DNA of 64,000 nt from Lachnospiraceae bacterium (GCA_014804795.1 JAAUZC010000015.1:195857-259856); one strand, 5' to 3'. Shown: positions 44,808-53,725, counted from the stretch's first letter. Notes: a model not told the origin generated them from the letters alone. Made by a program: numbers and translations.

Positions 44808-44880
44808 TGGGACCTATAGGGCTCGAACCTATGACCCTCTGCTTGTAAGGCAGATGCTCTCCCAGCTGAGCTAAGATCCC
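44808..44880 (-). tRNA. tRNA-Val (UAC anticodon)
   Basis: The minus strand gives a 73-base cloverleaf. The acceptor GGGATCT pairs with AGGTCCC, the anticodon loop is CTTACAA between TCTGC and GCAGA, and the T-loop is GGTTCGAGCC. The anticodon TAC reads Val codons. The discriminator is A and no CCA is encoded. It is transcribed ahead of tRNA-Met, 27 bases away. Confidence 0.96.
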
Positions 44881-44933
44881 ATTACAATTATTTGCGGCAG
44901 TCAAACAATCCGGAATTATCTGACTGCCTTGCT

Positions 44934-44963
44934 AGTATACAATTAAATGTACCTGCTTGTCAA
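44934..44963 (-). promoter_or_regulatory. Promoter of the tRNA-Val / tRNA-Met unit
   Basis: On the minus strand a perfect TTGACA (44958-44963) is followed after 18 bases by TATACT (44934-44939). A leader hairpin with arms GGCAGTCA and TGACTGCC lies between it and tRNA-Val and is presumably removed in processing. Confidence 0.75.
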
Positions 44964-44987
44964 TAACTTTTTTTAATTTTTTATATC

Positions 44988-46754
44988 CTACATCCTCTCC
45001 GGCGCAGAAAATCCCAGCACATCGATGCATGTCTCCATTACCTGCAGCGTCAGTGCGAGCAGTGCGATATATGCGGATTTTTCCGATTCGTTCTCCTGCG
45101 TGAGAATCTTTGTCTCATGATAGAAGTGGTTTAGCGCATTGGCCAGATCATACATATATGCACAGATTTTATGGGGCGCCATCTCCTGATAGGCATTTTC
45201 CATCATCGCGCCAAAACCCGCAATAGCTTTCATAAGTTCTTTTGCCGCCTCATTTTCTGTGACTGCAATCTGCGTATTTTCCACTGTGCCGCCCTGCTCA
45301 CGATACTTATTTAAAATGGATTTAATGCGCACCATCGTATAAAGCAGGTAAACGCCCGTATTTCCTTCCGAAGAAGTAAACTTTTGAATATCAAAAATAT
45401 AATCTTTGGAAGCCTGGTTAGAAAGATCACCGTATTTCAACGCACTGAGCGCTACGATCTCGGCTGTCTTTTCGGCCTCCTCTCCCGGCATATCACGATT
45501 TTCGGAAATCTTCTGAAGCATCACTTCATATACTTCCTCCAACAGATATTCAAGCCGCAGGACACCGCCCTGTCTCGTTTTGAAGGGTTTTCCGTCCTTG
45601 CCGTTCATTGTGCCAAAACTCAAAAACTTGAGTTCTGTCTCAGGCTTTACAAGTTTTGTCTTCCTTGCACAACGGAATACCTGCTCAAAATAGAGTTCCT
45701 GCCGCTTGTCCGCCAGGTAGATCAGTTTATCGGGGGCAATCTTCTCCATCCTCTCCTGGATGGTTGCAAGATCTGTCGTATTATAGAGGGCCGCTCCATC
45801 TGATTTTAAGATCATGCAGGGAGGAATCTCTTTTGTGTCCTCTTCTCTCGCCACATCTACCACAAGCGCACCCTCGCTCTCATGGGCGTATCCTTCTTTC
45901 TTCATATAGTCTACCATGCCGGGAATCCGCTCCTGCACATCGGATTCTCCTTTCCAGAGGTCGAATTCCACGTTCAGCCTGTCATAATTTTTCTTCAGAT
46001 CCGATACGGACACTTTGATAATATGATTCCAGAGTGCACGGTATCCCCGCACACCGCTTTGCAGCTTAAAGGTAGCTTCCATCGCCTTTTCCTTATAAGC
46101 AGCGTCTTCCTTGGACTTTCCGCTGGCCATCGGATAAATTTCCTCTAACTCTGAGATTGTAAAGGGAGCCTCTTTCGGATACTCTCCTGAAAAGTTTTCG
46201 TCAAAATAGGGAAGCTCCGGTTTTCTCAATGATAATTCATAGATGATGAGCCCCATCTGCAGTCCCCAGTCGCCCAGATGAATATCGCCTATCACTTCCG
46301 CACCTGCATAGCGACATATTCTTTTTATGCTCTCACCGATGATCGCGGAACGCAGATGCCCTACATGGAGCGGTTTTGCCACATTCGGTCCGCCATAATC
46401 TACGACTATTTTCTTTCCCTTCCCCGATTCGTTCATCCCGAATTTCGGAGCAGTCCCCATCTGCCTTAAATACTCCGCCAGGAACTCTTCTTTCACTTTC
46501 AGATTTAAAAATCCCGGTGCCGCCGCATCCACCTCTGAAAAGACTGTGCTCTCCTGCAATTTCTCCGCCACGTCTTTTGCGATCATGATCGGCGCCTTGT
46601 GGTACTTTTTTGCTCCCGCCATCGCACCATTACACTGATACTCGCAAAGATCCGGCCTGTTGGAAACAGTTACCCTGCCCAGTTCCTCTTCATAACCTGC
46701 CTGCGCAAATGCTTTTTTCACTTCTTCCGAAATAAGTTCTAATAATTTTTTCAT
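44988..46754 (-). CDS. argS: Arginyl-tRNA synthetase
   Basis: Class I synthetase of 588 residues that charges tRNA-Arg. The N-terminal additional domain is followed by KPLHVGHLRSAIIGES, the HIGH motif. The KMSKS motif is not in standard form, which is normal in this family. The C-terminal anticodon-binding DALR domain includes LLYTMVRIKSILNKY and ANALNHFYHE, and the protein ends SAPERM. It is transcribed toward the tRNA unit, with no terminator visible between. The ribosome site is weak (AAAGAGAG). A toxin-antitoxin pair lies directly upstream. Confidence 0.97.
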   Translation of the reverse strand: MKKLLELISEEVKKAFAQAGYEEELGRVTVSNRPDLCEYQCNGAMAGAKKYHKAPIMIAKDVAEKLQESTVFSEVDAAAPGFLNLKVKEEFLAEYLRQMGTAPKFGMNESGKGKKIVVDYGGPNVAKPLHVGHLRSAIIGESIKRICRYAGAEVIGDIHLGDWGLQMGLIIYELSLRKPELPYFDENFSGEYPKEAPFTISELEEIYPMASGKSKEDAAYKEKAMEATFKLQSGVRGYRALWNHIIKVSVSDLKKNYDRLNVEFDLWKGESDVQERIPGMVDYMKKEGYAHESEGALVVDVAREEDTKEIPPCMILKSDGAALYNTTDLATIQERMEKIAPDKLIYLADKRQELYFEQVFRCARKTKLVKPETELKFLSFGTMNGKDGKPFKTRQGGVLRLEYLLEEVYEVMLQKISENRDMPGEEAEKTAEIVALSALKYGDLSNQASKDYIFDIQKFTSSEGNTGVYLLYTMVRIKSILNKYREQGGTVENTQIAVTENEAAKELMKAIAGFGAMMENAYQEMAPHKICAYMYDLANALNHFYHETKILTQENESEKSAYIALLALTLQVMETCIDVLGFSAPERM

Positions 46755-46794
46755 AAATTTTCACTCTCTTTATCTATATTTTTCCTGTAAAATT

Positions 46795-47091
46795 TTATTC
46801 ATTATTTACCGTTTTTAACGGCACTACTGCCAGTGTCTTTCCTAATGGTGCTAAAACCTTTAAAATAGTATCTAACTGCGGATTCGTGCTGCCTTTTTCC
46901 ATTCTTGCTATAATAGGTTGCTTTACTCCGCTTAATTCCTCTAATCTTTTTTGGCTTATCCCTTTTTCCTGTCTGGCTTTTATCAATTCCCCGATAATGG
47001 AAACCCTTAAATCACTTTCAGCTATTTCTGCTGGTGTAAAAAGTTCTTTTCTGACATCCTCCCAATTACTGCCAATAGCATTATTTCCCAT
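46795..47091 (-). CDS. HigA-type antitoxin, XRE-family helix-turn-helix protein
   Basis: Antitoxin of 98 residues with a Cro/C1-type DNA-binding domain: EKGISQKRLEELSGVKQPIIARMEKGSTNPQLDTILKVLAPLG. It would bind and neutralise the toxin encoded just upstream and repress the shared promoter. I chose the ATG at 47091 with AAAGGGG 8 bases upstream. It overlaps the toxin gene end by 11 bases, in toxin-first order as in higBA loci. The DNA is AT-rich compared with the neighbours, fitting a mobile module. Confidence 0.9.
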   Translation of the reverse strand: MGNNAIGSNWEDVRKELFTPAEIAESDLRVSIIGELIKARQEKGISQKRLEELSGVKQPIIARMEKGSTNPQLDTILKVLAPLGKTLAVVPLKTVNNE

Positions 47092-47446
47092 TATCAATGC
47101 CCCTTTCTTTTAAATCCGCTAATTCCCTTCTTGCTCTCTCGATTTCTCTCATAGGCGTTTTTTGTGTTTTTTTCATAAAATAGTGCAATAAAACAAAACT
47201 GTCCTTATCCCATGCAACAAACAGGATTCTATCTCTTAACGGCCGTAGTTCCCATATATTTTCACCTAAATATTTTAGATAAGGTTCCCCTAAAGCCGTA
47301 CCATAGATGCTTAACGCCTGTATGTAATCATTGATTTTATTAAATTTTATTCTGCTGCTTTTATCCTTCTTTTTTGAGAGTTCTTTTAAATAGTCTAAAA
47401 CCGGTTGTTTTCCGCCTTTATCCTGATAAAAATATACTTTATGCAA
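47081..47446 (-). CDS. RelE/HigB-type toxin (type II toxin-antitoxin)
   Basis: Ribosome-dependent mRNA interferase type, 121 residues (HigB/phage-derived Gp49-like). Recognisable parts are KVYFYQDKGGKQPVLDYLKEL at the start, LGEPYLKYLGENIWELRPLRDRILFVAW in the core and FVLLHYFMKKTQKTPMREIERA near the end, where such toxins carry catalytic Arg, Lys and aromatic residues. The start is a TTG at 47446 with AAAGGG 10 bases upstream. It is followed by the XRE antitoxin with an 11-base overlap. Confidence 0.9.
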   Translation of the reverse strand: MHKVYFYQDKGGKQPVLDYLKELSKKKDKSSRIKFNKINDYIQALSIYGTALGEPYLKYLGENIWELRPLRDRILFVAWDKDSFVLLHYFMKKTQKTPMREIERARRELADLKERGIDNGK

Positions 47447-47496
47447 ACTATTATTTCCCTTTTATGTCTTATTATATGAAAGAATTATTAAATGGT

Positions 47497-47516
47497 CAAT
47501 AACTTTTGAGTTATTG
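47497..47516 (-). terminator. Possible terminator hairpin at the queH stop codon
   Basis: CAATAACT pairs with AGTTATTG around a 4-base loop and overlaps the queH stop codon. The following minus-strand sequence is AT-rich but has no clean T-run, so termination is uncertain. Confidence 0.4.
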
Positions 47517-48212
47517 GCTATTTTGTTTTGAAAAAACACACCCGCAATAATTCTGTCTGTAAAGTCCATACTCTTTCGACAGCTCAATTGACCGTTTATA
47601 TCCGTCCCGCTTTTTAAAATCAGAGGGCAGCCACCGGACTCCGTATTCTTCCGCCAGCCTCTCCCCGATCTCGTTGAGCTTCGCCGCATTTTTTAACGGA
47701 CTGATCGTCAGGGTCGTTGTAAAATAATCAAAGTTCCTCTCTTTTGCCAGTTCTGCCGTTTTGCGAAGCCGCAGTTCATAGCAGCGAAAACATCTCTCGC
47801 CGCCCTCGGCACAGTTTTCCAAATCCTTTGCCATCTCTAAAAAGCGCTCAGGTTCGTAATCTCCCTCTATGATCTCGATTTTTAACGGCCTCCCTGTTTC
47901 CGGTTCCCCCATAAATTCCGTTTTGCCGTCGGCCTGTTCCTCTGCGGCTTTCCGCTCCCCGGCCTTCCTGTTATAAATCTCGATCAGCCGTATCTCCTCC
48001 TGTACCCGCTTTCGATACTCTTCTTTCTCTGTAATATTCGGATTATAATAAAATACGGTCAGCTGAAAAAACTCCCGCAGATACTCCATACAGTAACTGC
48101 TGCAGGGAGCACAGCAGCTGTGCAAAAGGAGCCTTGGCATGGCTGCGGCAGAAATCTCTAAATTACATATTATTTTTTCCAATTCCTTCTGATAATTTCG
48201 GGATGTCTGCAT
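47511..48212 (-). CDS. queH: Epoxyqueuosine reductase QueH
   Basis: Last step of queuosine synthesis on tRNA, the oxygen-independent type unrelated to QueG. It has 233 residues. The iron-sulfur and metal-binding Cys are in LLHSCCAPCSSYCMEYL (about 28-44) and in CAEGGERCFRCYELRL (about 133-148). FTTTLTISPLKNAAKLNEIG and WLPSDFKKRDGYKRSIELS are typical of the family, followed by YRQNYCGCVFS near the end. AAGGA lies close to the ATG. No other queuosine gene is adjacent. Confidence 0.95.
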   Translation of the reverse strand: MQTSRNYQKELEKIICNLEISAAAMPRLLLHSCCAPCSSYCMEYLREFFQLTVFYYNPNITEKEEYRKRVQEEIRLIEIYNRKAGERKAAEEQADGKTEFMGEPETGRPLKIEIIEGDYEPERFLEMAKDLENCAEGGERCFRCYELRLRKTAELAKERNFDYFTTTLTISPLKNAAKLNEIGERLAEEYGVRWLPSDFKKRDGYKRSIELSKEYGLYRQNYCGCVFSKQNSQ

Positions 48213-48365
48213 ATGTCCTTAACTTCTTTCTGATCTCAATTCATAGTAGATACCATACCATAAAACAATCCTGCAAAAATACAGTACCTGTAAAAATATT
48301 TTTCATAAAACAATTGCGTATACTTTGACTGAAAGGTCGGATTCTTAAGACGATAAAATGAAATA

Positions 48366-48436
48366 CAGGGGCAGTAGGAATCGAACCCACATCGATGGTT
48401 TTGGAGACCACTGTTCTACCTTTGAACTATGCCCCT
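48366..48436 (-). tRNA. tRNA-Trp (CCA anticodon)
   Basis: The minus strand gives a 71-base cloverleaf. The acceptor AGGGGCA pairs with TGCCCCT, the anticodon loop is CTCCAAA, and the T-arm contains GGGTTCGATTCC. The discriminator base is G and no 3' CCA is encoded. It stands alone with its own promoter. Confidence 0.97.
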
Positions 48437-48474
48437 AATTGCGTATCAGAGTATTTCTTCCTGACACGCTGATT

Positions 48475-48504
48475 ATTATAACACACTTTCAAACTGTTCT
48501 GCAA
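48475..48504 (-). promoter_or_regulatory. Promoter of tRNA-Trp
   Basis: On the minus strand TTGCAG (48499-48504) is followed after 18 bases by a perfect TATAAT (48475-48480). A near-perfect hairpin, GTGTCAG with CTGATAC, lies in the short leader before the tRNA. Confidence 0.68.
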
Positions 48505-48567
48505 GCATAAATTTTGAATTTATAAGATTTCCGGGGGCGTTCCCCATCATCTTCCTCTTTTTATCAT

Positions 48568-49356
48568 TCATGCATATCGCCAAACATTAAACATACAGAT
48601 CACAACGATCACTGACATCAATCCGATAAACAGTTTATCTACCGTTTTATTATCGATTTTCTTATTGATCCTGCTCCCCACAAAGCCGCCCAAAATCCCG
48701 CATGCGACCATCAGAAGCAACGTAACCGGTTCAAACGCCGGCACTCTTTTCTGCACTAACGTACTGCACAGACTGGAAATCTGCGAAAACATGATAATAT
48801 AGATCGAATACATGGCCGCCTGTTTGGATGTCATGGAGAAAAAATAAAACAGCACCACCAGATTGATCGGCCCACCGCCAATGCCCAAAAAGGAGGACAT
48901 AATGCCCAGAATAACGCCAATCAGAAAAATGACCGACCGGCTCTTTAAGTTTTTGGTCTTTATCCTTTTTTTATTAATCGTATATAACAGTGTGCCAAGT
49001 GTGATAACTAAAAGAACCGCCGCCTGCACGGCGCCCACATGGCTTGTATCGGACATTCCCTGCAAAACTCTTTCATACAGTCCTTTGCCAAGCAGACCCC
49101 CTGCCACGCCTCCTACTGCGATCACTGTAGCAAAAATCTTATCAAATACAAAATCGTGTTCTGCACGCATATTTTTATACATGGAAACGACGGACATTGA
49201 CAGCACCGTGCATCCGGACAGAAAGGAAACCGTCGTCACTGCCAGAATCCCTGTCGCATCCAGAACCGGTTTGATGATCACACCGCCGCCAATGCCGCAT
49301 ATCGCTCCCACCACAGATGAGAAGAAGCATACTACAAAAATAACGAAATAATCCAT
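48568..49356 (-). CDS. TSUP (TauE/SafE) family membrane exporter
   Basis: Integral membrane protein of 262 residues with about eight hydrophobic helices. The two family repeats are visible: GAICGIGGGVIIKPVLDATG at the start and SSFLGIGGGPINLVVLFYFF in the second half. Known members export sulfite, sulfoacetate or other small anions, but the substrate cannot be told here. GGGAG lies 6 bases before the ATG, and it starts 32 bases after nagA, so it is likely the last gene of the amino-sugar transcript. Together with the sulfonate-type importer further upstream it keeps open a link to sulfur compounds. Confidence 0.9.
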   Translation of the reverse strand: MDYFVIFVVCFFSSVVGAICGIGGGVIIKPVLDATGILAVTTVSFLSGCTVLSMSVVSMYKNMRAEHDFVFDKIFATVIAVGGVAGGLLGKGLYERVLQGMSDTSHVGAVQAAVLLVITLGTLLYTINKKRIKTKNLKSRSVIFLIGVILGIMSSFLGIGGGPINLVVLFYFFSMTSKQAAMYSIYIIMFSQISSLCSTLVQKRVPAFEPVTLLLMVACGILGGFVGSRINKKIDNKTVDKLFIGLMSVIVVICMFNVWRYA

Positions 49357-49388
49357 TGTGCGCTCCCATTCCCTCTACTTAAACAGTT

Positions 49389-50537
49389 TTATTTAAACAT
49401 AACACCGCCTATTACTACGCCCGCAATCCCGTTCTCTTCATCGAGCAGCACCAGATCAGCGTCCTTGCCGTTTTCAATAGAACCCTTGCTGTCATAGACA
49501 CCGATCAGTCTTGCCGGATTTTCTGTCAGCATCGGAATAACCTCTTCCAGAGAAAGTCCCGTAAAGGACAGCAGGTTTTTCAGCGCAACATTCTGTGTAA
49601 GCGTACTTCCTGCGCGTACACCGGTAGTCGCCAGTTTTGCATCCCCGTCTTCCACTACCACGGCGTTCACACCGAGATGATAATTGCCGTCCGGCAGTCC
49701 TGCTGCCATGATGGAGTCTGTGATTGCTACCACTTTGTCTATTCCCTTTGTCTTGATGATCAGGCGTACCGTACCCGGATGGAGATGTCTTCCGTCACAG
49801 ATCACCTCACAGTAGACATCGGATTCCAACGCCGCCCCCCAGATTGCCGGCTCATGCTGATGCAGCAGCCGCATGGCATTCCCTGTATGGGTAGCGGCTT
49901 TCGCACCGCAGGCGATCGCTTCCATAGATGTGGCATAATCCGCACCGGAATGTCCAATAGCCGCCGTGATGCCCTGTCCTCCCAAAGCAGATATCATTTC
50001 CGGCACACCTTCCACTTCCGGAGAAACTGTGATATACCGGATTCCGCCCTCCGCCAGTTCCTGATAGTGTTTCACCAGTTCAATATTGCCTTTTTGGAGC
50101 AGTTCTTCCGGCATTGCACCCTTATATTCTTTCGCTAAGAACGGTCCCTCCAGATGAAGTCCCATAAGCTTTGCACCCTTGCGCTCACTGTCCCGATAAT
50201 CTTTATACTGTCCGATACACCATTCGGTCTGTTCAATCGTGTCCGTCAACACCGATGCCAACCAAGAAGTAGTGCCGTTTTTTGCAAAGAAACAGCCGAT
50301 CTTCTCATAATCATCTGCTGTAGCGCCATTCACATCAACGCCTACCGCTCCGTGGGTATGAATATCAATAAATCCCGGCACGATCTTCTTTTTGTCTGCA
50401 TCGATAACCTCTGCATCTTCCGGGATTGCAAAACCTTCCGGATATATCTGCAGCTTTCCGTCATGGATGCCCAGAACGCCGGACTCAAACCGATTCCCTA
50501 CATAAATTTCTCCGTTAACAATATACTGATCTTTCAT
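49389..50537 (-). CDS. nagA: N-acetylglucosamine-6-phosphate deacetylase
   Basis: Removes acetate from GlcNAc-6-phosphate, giving glucosamine-6-phosphate for NagB. It has 382 residues of the amidohydrolase family. The metal site starts with FIDIHTHGAVGVDVNGA, and HLEGPFLAKEYKGAM, IGHSGAD, ATHTGNAM and the catalytic Asp in AITDSIMAAGLPDG follow. The ATG at 50537 has GGAGGG 4-5 bases upstream. It follows nagB by 17 bases. In clostridia this pair recycles cell wall sugars or degrades host glycans. Confidence 0.96.
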   Translation of the reverse strand: MKDQYIVNGEIYVGNRFESGVLGIHDGKLQIYPEGFAIPEDAEVIDADKKKIVPGFIDIHTHGAVGVDVNGATADDYEKIGCFFAKNGTTSWLASVLTDTIEQTEWCIGQYKDYRDSERKGAKLMGLHLEGPFLAKEYKGAMPEELLQKGNIELVKHYQELAEGGIRYITVSPEVEGVPEMISALGGQGITAAIGHSGADYATSMEAIACGAKAATHTGNAMRLLHQHEPAIWGAALESDVYCEVICDGRHLHPGTVRLIIKTKGIDKVVAITDSIMAAGLPDGNYHLGVNAVVVEDGDAKLATTGVRAGSTLTQNVALKNLLSFTGLSLEEVIPMLTENPARLIGVYDSKGSIENGKDADLVLLDEENGIAGVVIGGVMFK

Positions 50538-50554
50538 GATTCCCTCCACATTCA

Positions 50555-51382
50555 TTAAAGTTCCTGCGGCAATTTTGCCACAAACTCAGTCACCCGCAAA
50601 AGCGCATCCGGATGTTCCTGCATGAGCGTTACAGGGAAATGTGCGGATACATCTCCATATGCCGCGTGGCGCACTACACTGCGGTGCCAGTCTCTGAAAC
50701 ATCCCAGACGTACTTTTCTCGCATTATAGATCTCGTTCATTCCTATTGTAACACAGAATCTCGGCATATCATCAATCGCTCCGTTTAAATCCCCGATGGC
50801 ATTGGCCGTCCTCGTCTCTCTGCTGATCTCCAGCACTCTGGTATGCAGATTTTTAAATTCTTCCGCACTCAGGCTGTCATCTGCCTCATTAAATGCCAGA
50901 TGCCCGTTGATGCCGATACCGCCAAAACAGATATCCACGCCGCCAAGCTGCTCTATCACCCTCGCCATATTTTCCGGGTCGTGGGGATCGGGGAATATCC
51001 TCTGCTCTTTCGGCATGACAAGCTCCGGTTTTATCTTTGTATACACAGTTCTGTTCATGAATCCGCGGAAGCTGAGCGGATCATTTTCATCAATCCACTC
51101 CTTTTCGTCTGTCAGATACTCGTCCATATTGAGGAACCATACATCTTTTAAACTGATCTCTTCACGGTTTACGATCTCCACGAAATAGGGATACTGGCCT
51201 ACCGGTCCCACGGGGCAGATAAATACGGTTTTTTCTCCCAACGCATTTTTCCGCTTGATCTCCTCCGCCATCTCCTGCGCTATCGCCCGGAAAACCGTTT
51301 CATTGTCAGCCAGTACTTCCACCGGCAGTTTCGGATTTTTTAAAAACTCCTCTTTCTCATAGTAGTAATATTCATGTCTCAT
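50555..51382 (-). CDS. nagB: Glucosamine-6-phosphate deaminase
   Basis: Converts glucosamine-6-phosphate to fructose-6-phosphate and ammonia. It has about 275 residues. FLNMDEYL carries the catalytic Asp, and DICFGGIGINGHLAFNEA is the substrate loop with the active-site His. A VTIGMNEIYNARKVRLGC segment lies near the C-terminus. It is longer and more divergent at the N-terminus than the short NagB of Bacillus. The ATG at 51382 follows AGGAG by 10 bases; the frame reads back further into the repeat region without support. It is the first of nagB-nagA-TSUP, and its leader contains the 110-bp tandem repeats. Confidence 0.93.
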   Translation of the reverse strand: MRHEYYYYEKEEFLKNPKLPVEVLADNETVFRAIAQEMAEEIKRKNALGEKTVFICPVGPVGQYPYFVEIVNREEISLKDVWFLNMDEYLTDEKEWIDENDPLSFRGFMNRTVYTKIKPELVMPKEQRIFPDPHDPENMARVIEQLGGVDICFGGIGINGHLAFNEADDSLSAEEFKNLHTRVLEISRETRTANAIGDLNGAIDDMPRFCVTIGMNEIYNARKVRLGCFRDWHRSVVRHAAYGDVSAHFPVTLMQEHPDALLRVTEFVAKLPQEL

Positions 51383-51395
51383 ATCCTTAATTCTC

Positions 51396-51691
51396 CTATT
51401 TTCGTTCCGTAACTGCCCTGCCACCATCCGTTTACGGCAGAGAAAATCTTGTCTGCTTCGCATTCAATATTTCCTCTGGGGCGCTGTTCGGGCAGTTACT
51501 GTTTTTTATTTTAGTTCCGTAACTGCCCTGCCACCACCCGTTTATGGCAGAGAAAATCTTGTCTGCTTCGCATTCAATATTTCCTCTGGGGCGCTGTTCG
51601 GGCAGTTACTGTTTTTTATTTTCGTTCCGTAACTGCCCTGCCATCACCCGTTTACGGCAGTTACTCATTTTTTTATTTTCGTTCCGTAACT
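51396..51691. repeat. Tandem 110-bp repeats with internal inverted ends, ahead of nagB
   Basis: The sequence TATTTTCGTTCCGTAACT recurs at 51397, 51507, 51617 and 51674 with small changes. The first two units are 110 bases each and nearly identical, the third is cut to 57 bases, and the fourth is a fragment. Within each full unit GTAACTGCCC (51409-51418 in the first) is matched by GGGCAGTTAC (51490-51499), so each unit can fold into a long hairpin. A T-run follows on the plus strand. The array fills the gap between the DUF4838 gene and nagB and is probably in the nagBA mRNA. It has no variable spacers. Confidence 0.88.
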
Positions 51692-53552
51692 ATAATTTTC
51701 CATGCAGTCCCGTATATTTCTGCGTCACTTCCAGCACACGGTACACATCCAGGTAAGGTTGGAATTTTTCTTCGTTTTTGCAGATATATTCCCGCATCGC
51801 TTCCCATTCCCTGTCTGCCCTTTCCTGCTCTCCCCTGGACAGAAACAGCAACGCCTTAGAAAGCAGCATCACATAATTTCTATGATATTCCAGTATCTCC
51901 CAGTAGATGGACTCATAATTCCCTTCCGCATTCCGATGTCTCTCACTCTCTGCTTCAAATGCCTCGCAGCATGCCGCAACATGTTCCATCCGCTTCGCCA
52001 CCTCAGCATCTGTGCGCTCTCCCTTGCCGTTTACATAATCACAACAATTGAAATCCGAAAGCTTTGAAAGATAATCAAGCACTTTCTTTGCATCCGCCCC
52101 GTAGCACGCCTGATAATATTCATCGATCAGTGTCTCCACATGACAGTCTTTCTCAAAAAGTGTACGCCCCATCACATAGTTTGGCAGAGCATTGGGAAAT
52201 GCTGCCCTCAGTTCCTGACAGCTTATATAACCGTTCAGTCCCATCTCCCCAAGCTTGCGTATATCGGAATGTACTATCCTGGCAGTATGCACATAGCCAA
52301 AATCTCCGTAATGGGCCCTGCCAAGAGGATAATCATACATAAATCCTTCCCCCGGAAAAACGCTCTGCCATTCTCTTAAAAATGTCAGATTTTCCTTGAG
52401 ATCTACCGGAAGCGTAATATGGTTTCTCCTGAAAGGCGGCAGCACTGCATCAGAAGCGCCAATCTCATAACTCTTTTCAAAAGTCCGGCTGATCGGTGCA
52501 AACATCAGCACGAACCTGTCAGGATTTTTTAATCGGCTTTTCTTCGGCGGCCACAAAAGTTCCTGATAAAGTAAAAATACAATGCGTGTGGCAAGACCCG
52601 CTTTTGCAAGTCTTTTGTCAATTTCATTCAAAAGTTCCACATACTGATCTGAAAGCGTCGTCCTGCAGCAGTCCGGGCATTCGCAGAGATTATTAAACTC
52701 ATCCGCAAGCCATACATGCACATAATCCGTCTGCGGATTTTCCTGTGCATAGGAGGCAACCAGCGATGCAAAAGTATCTATGGCATCTTTATTATGATAA
52801 CACAGATTTGTGTCCGCAGGAATCCCCTTAAAAAGCTCCCTCTTTCCGTTTATCATCGCCATCCTGTCGGAAAATGCATCTCTCTCCGTCTGTGCATCCC
52901 AGGACACTGTCTGATAGCCCAGAACCTCCCCGGTCCAGCCATGCCCGGCCTCATGAATGAGAATCCCCCTTTTCTTTGCCGCTTTCTCAAATGCCGCCAG
53001 ATCTCTCTGAGCATCCTCTTTTGTATACGGTTCTTCATCCGTGAATGGATTTTCCAGATGATCGTACCAGCGCTTCAGAAAAGCATAGGGGGACTTAAAC
53101 TGCAAAAAGAAGCTGTTGAATCCCACTTTCGGAAGCCATTCGATGTAGTCCATAATATTTTCAAAGGAATCCGCTCCTTCAATACAGACACCACGATGAA
53201 AGTAAGATGCCTGTTTCTCATAGGATACGGTCAGTCCCTCCCACGCTATGCGGGGAACAACCTCATGCTGCCTGCCCGGCATTGGAAAACGGCATCCCAG
53301 AAAATGCAAATAATCATACACGCCAAACAGTACGCTTCTATCATTGTTTCCGACTATGCAGCCTTTCGTCTTATCAATCTGTATGCGGTAGCTGTCGCTC
53401 GCATTTTCTGCAAAAGCACATGCATCACTGTAAAGATGTATCCGTAAAAAAACTCCATCCGGTTCTTCCACCATCCGCTCAAGATACCCTGCCAGTTCCT
53501 CCCCTGCATAAGCAATGACTTCAGACGCACCATCATCCCAAAATACTTTCAT
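51690..53552 (-). CDS. DUF4838-type glycoside hydrolase-like protein
   Basis: Cytoplasmic protein of 620 residues with no signal peptide. The N-terminal part (about 1-130) resembles the accessory domain of hexosaminidases and alpha-glucuronidases (SDSYRIQIDKTKGCIVGNNDRSVLFGVYDYL). It is followed by a TIM-barrel-like domain: WLPKVGFNSFFLQFKSPYAF, HEAGHGWTGE, and YVHVWLADEFNNLCECPDC with adjacent acidic residues that could be catalytic. The C-terminal 150 residues are helical. The substrate is unknown; location ahead of nagB and nagA suggests an amino-sugar glycoside that has already entered the cell. The ribosome site is weak. Confidence 0.85.
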   Translation of the reverse strand: MKVFWDDGASEVIAYAGEELAGYLERMVEEPDGVFLRIHLYSDACAFAENASDSYRIQIDKTKGCIVGNNDRSVLFGVYDYLHFLGCRFPMPGRQHEVVPRIAWEGLTVSYEKQASYFHRGVCIEGADSFENIMDYIEWLPKVGFNSFFLQFKSPYAFLKRWYDHLENPFTDEEPYTKEDAQRDLAAFEKAAKKRGILIHEAGHGWTGEVLGYQTVSWDAQTERDAFSDRMAMINGKRELFKGIPADTNLCYHNKDAIDTFASLVASYAQENPQTDYVHVWLADEFNNLCECPDCCRTTLSDQYVELLNEIDKRLAKAGLATRIVFLLYQELLWPPKKSRLKNPDRFVLMFAPISRTFEKSYEIGASDAVLPPFRRNHITLPVDLKENLTFLREWQSVFPGEGFMYDYPLGRAHYGDFGYVHTARIVHSDIRKLGEMGLNGYISCQELRAAFPNALPNYVMGRTLFEKDCHVETLIDEYYQACYGADAKKVLDYLSKLSDFNCCDYVNGKGERTDAEVAKRMEHVAACCEAFEAESERHRNAEGNYESIYWEILEYHRNYVMLLSKALLFLSRGEQERADREWEAMREYICKNEEKFQPYLDVYRVLEVTQKYTGLHGKL

Positions 53553-53604
53553 ATAAACCTGTCCTCACCTACATCGCCCCGGCTTTTCGCCCGACGCTCG
53601 ATAC

Positions 53605-53654
53605 AAAACGACTCTGCGAAACAGACTGTTAAGCTGCTCCACAGAGTCGTTTTT
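53605..53654 (-). terminator. Terminator after the importer operon
   Basis: AAAACGACTCTG (53605-53616) pairs with CAGAGTCGTTTT (53642-53653), a 12-base-pair stem with a T-run on either side. It closes the operon that ends with the binding protein gene and lies 52 bases before the DUF4838 gene. The 25-base loop holds a small AACAG/CTGTT palindrome. Confidence 0.85.
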
Positions 53655-53725
53655 CTCAACTGTTACTCTTATGAACAGTTTCTCTCCTTATACAGATGTT
53701 AGAATTTCTGCTGCTCCGTGTGATA

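Noticed and set aside
48530..48567. Terminator after the TSUP gene
   Set aside because: Only a 4-base-pair GGGG/CCCC hairpin without a T-run is present.
51396..51691. CRISPR-like array
   Set aside because: Units are 110 bases, almost identical along their whole length, with no short repeat plus variable spacer pattern and no cas genes.
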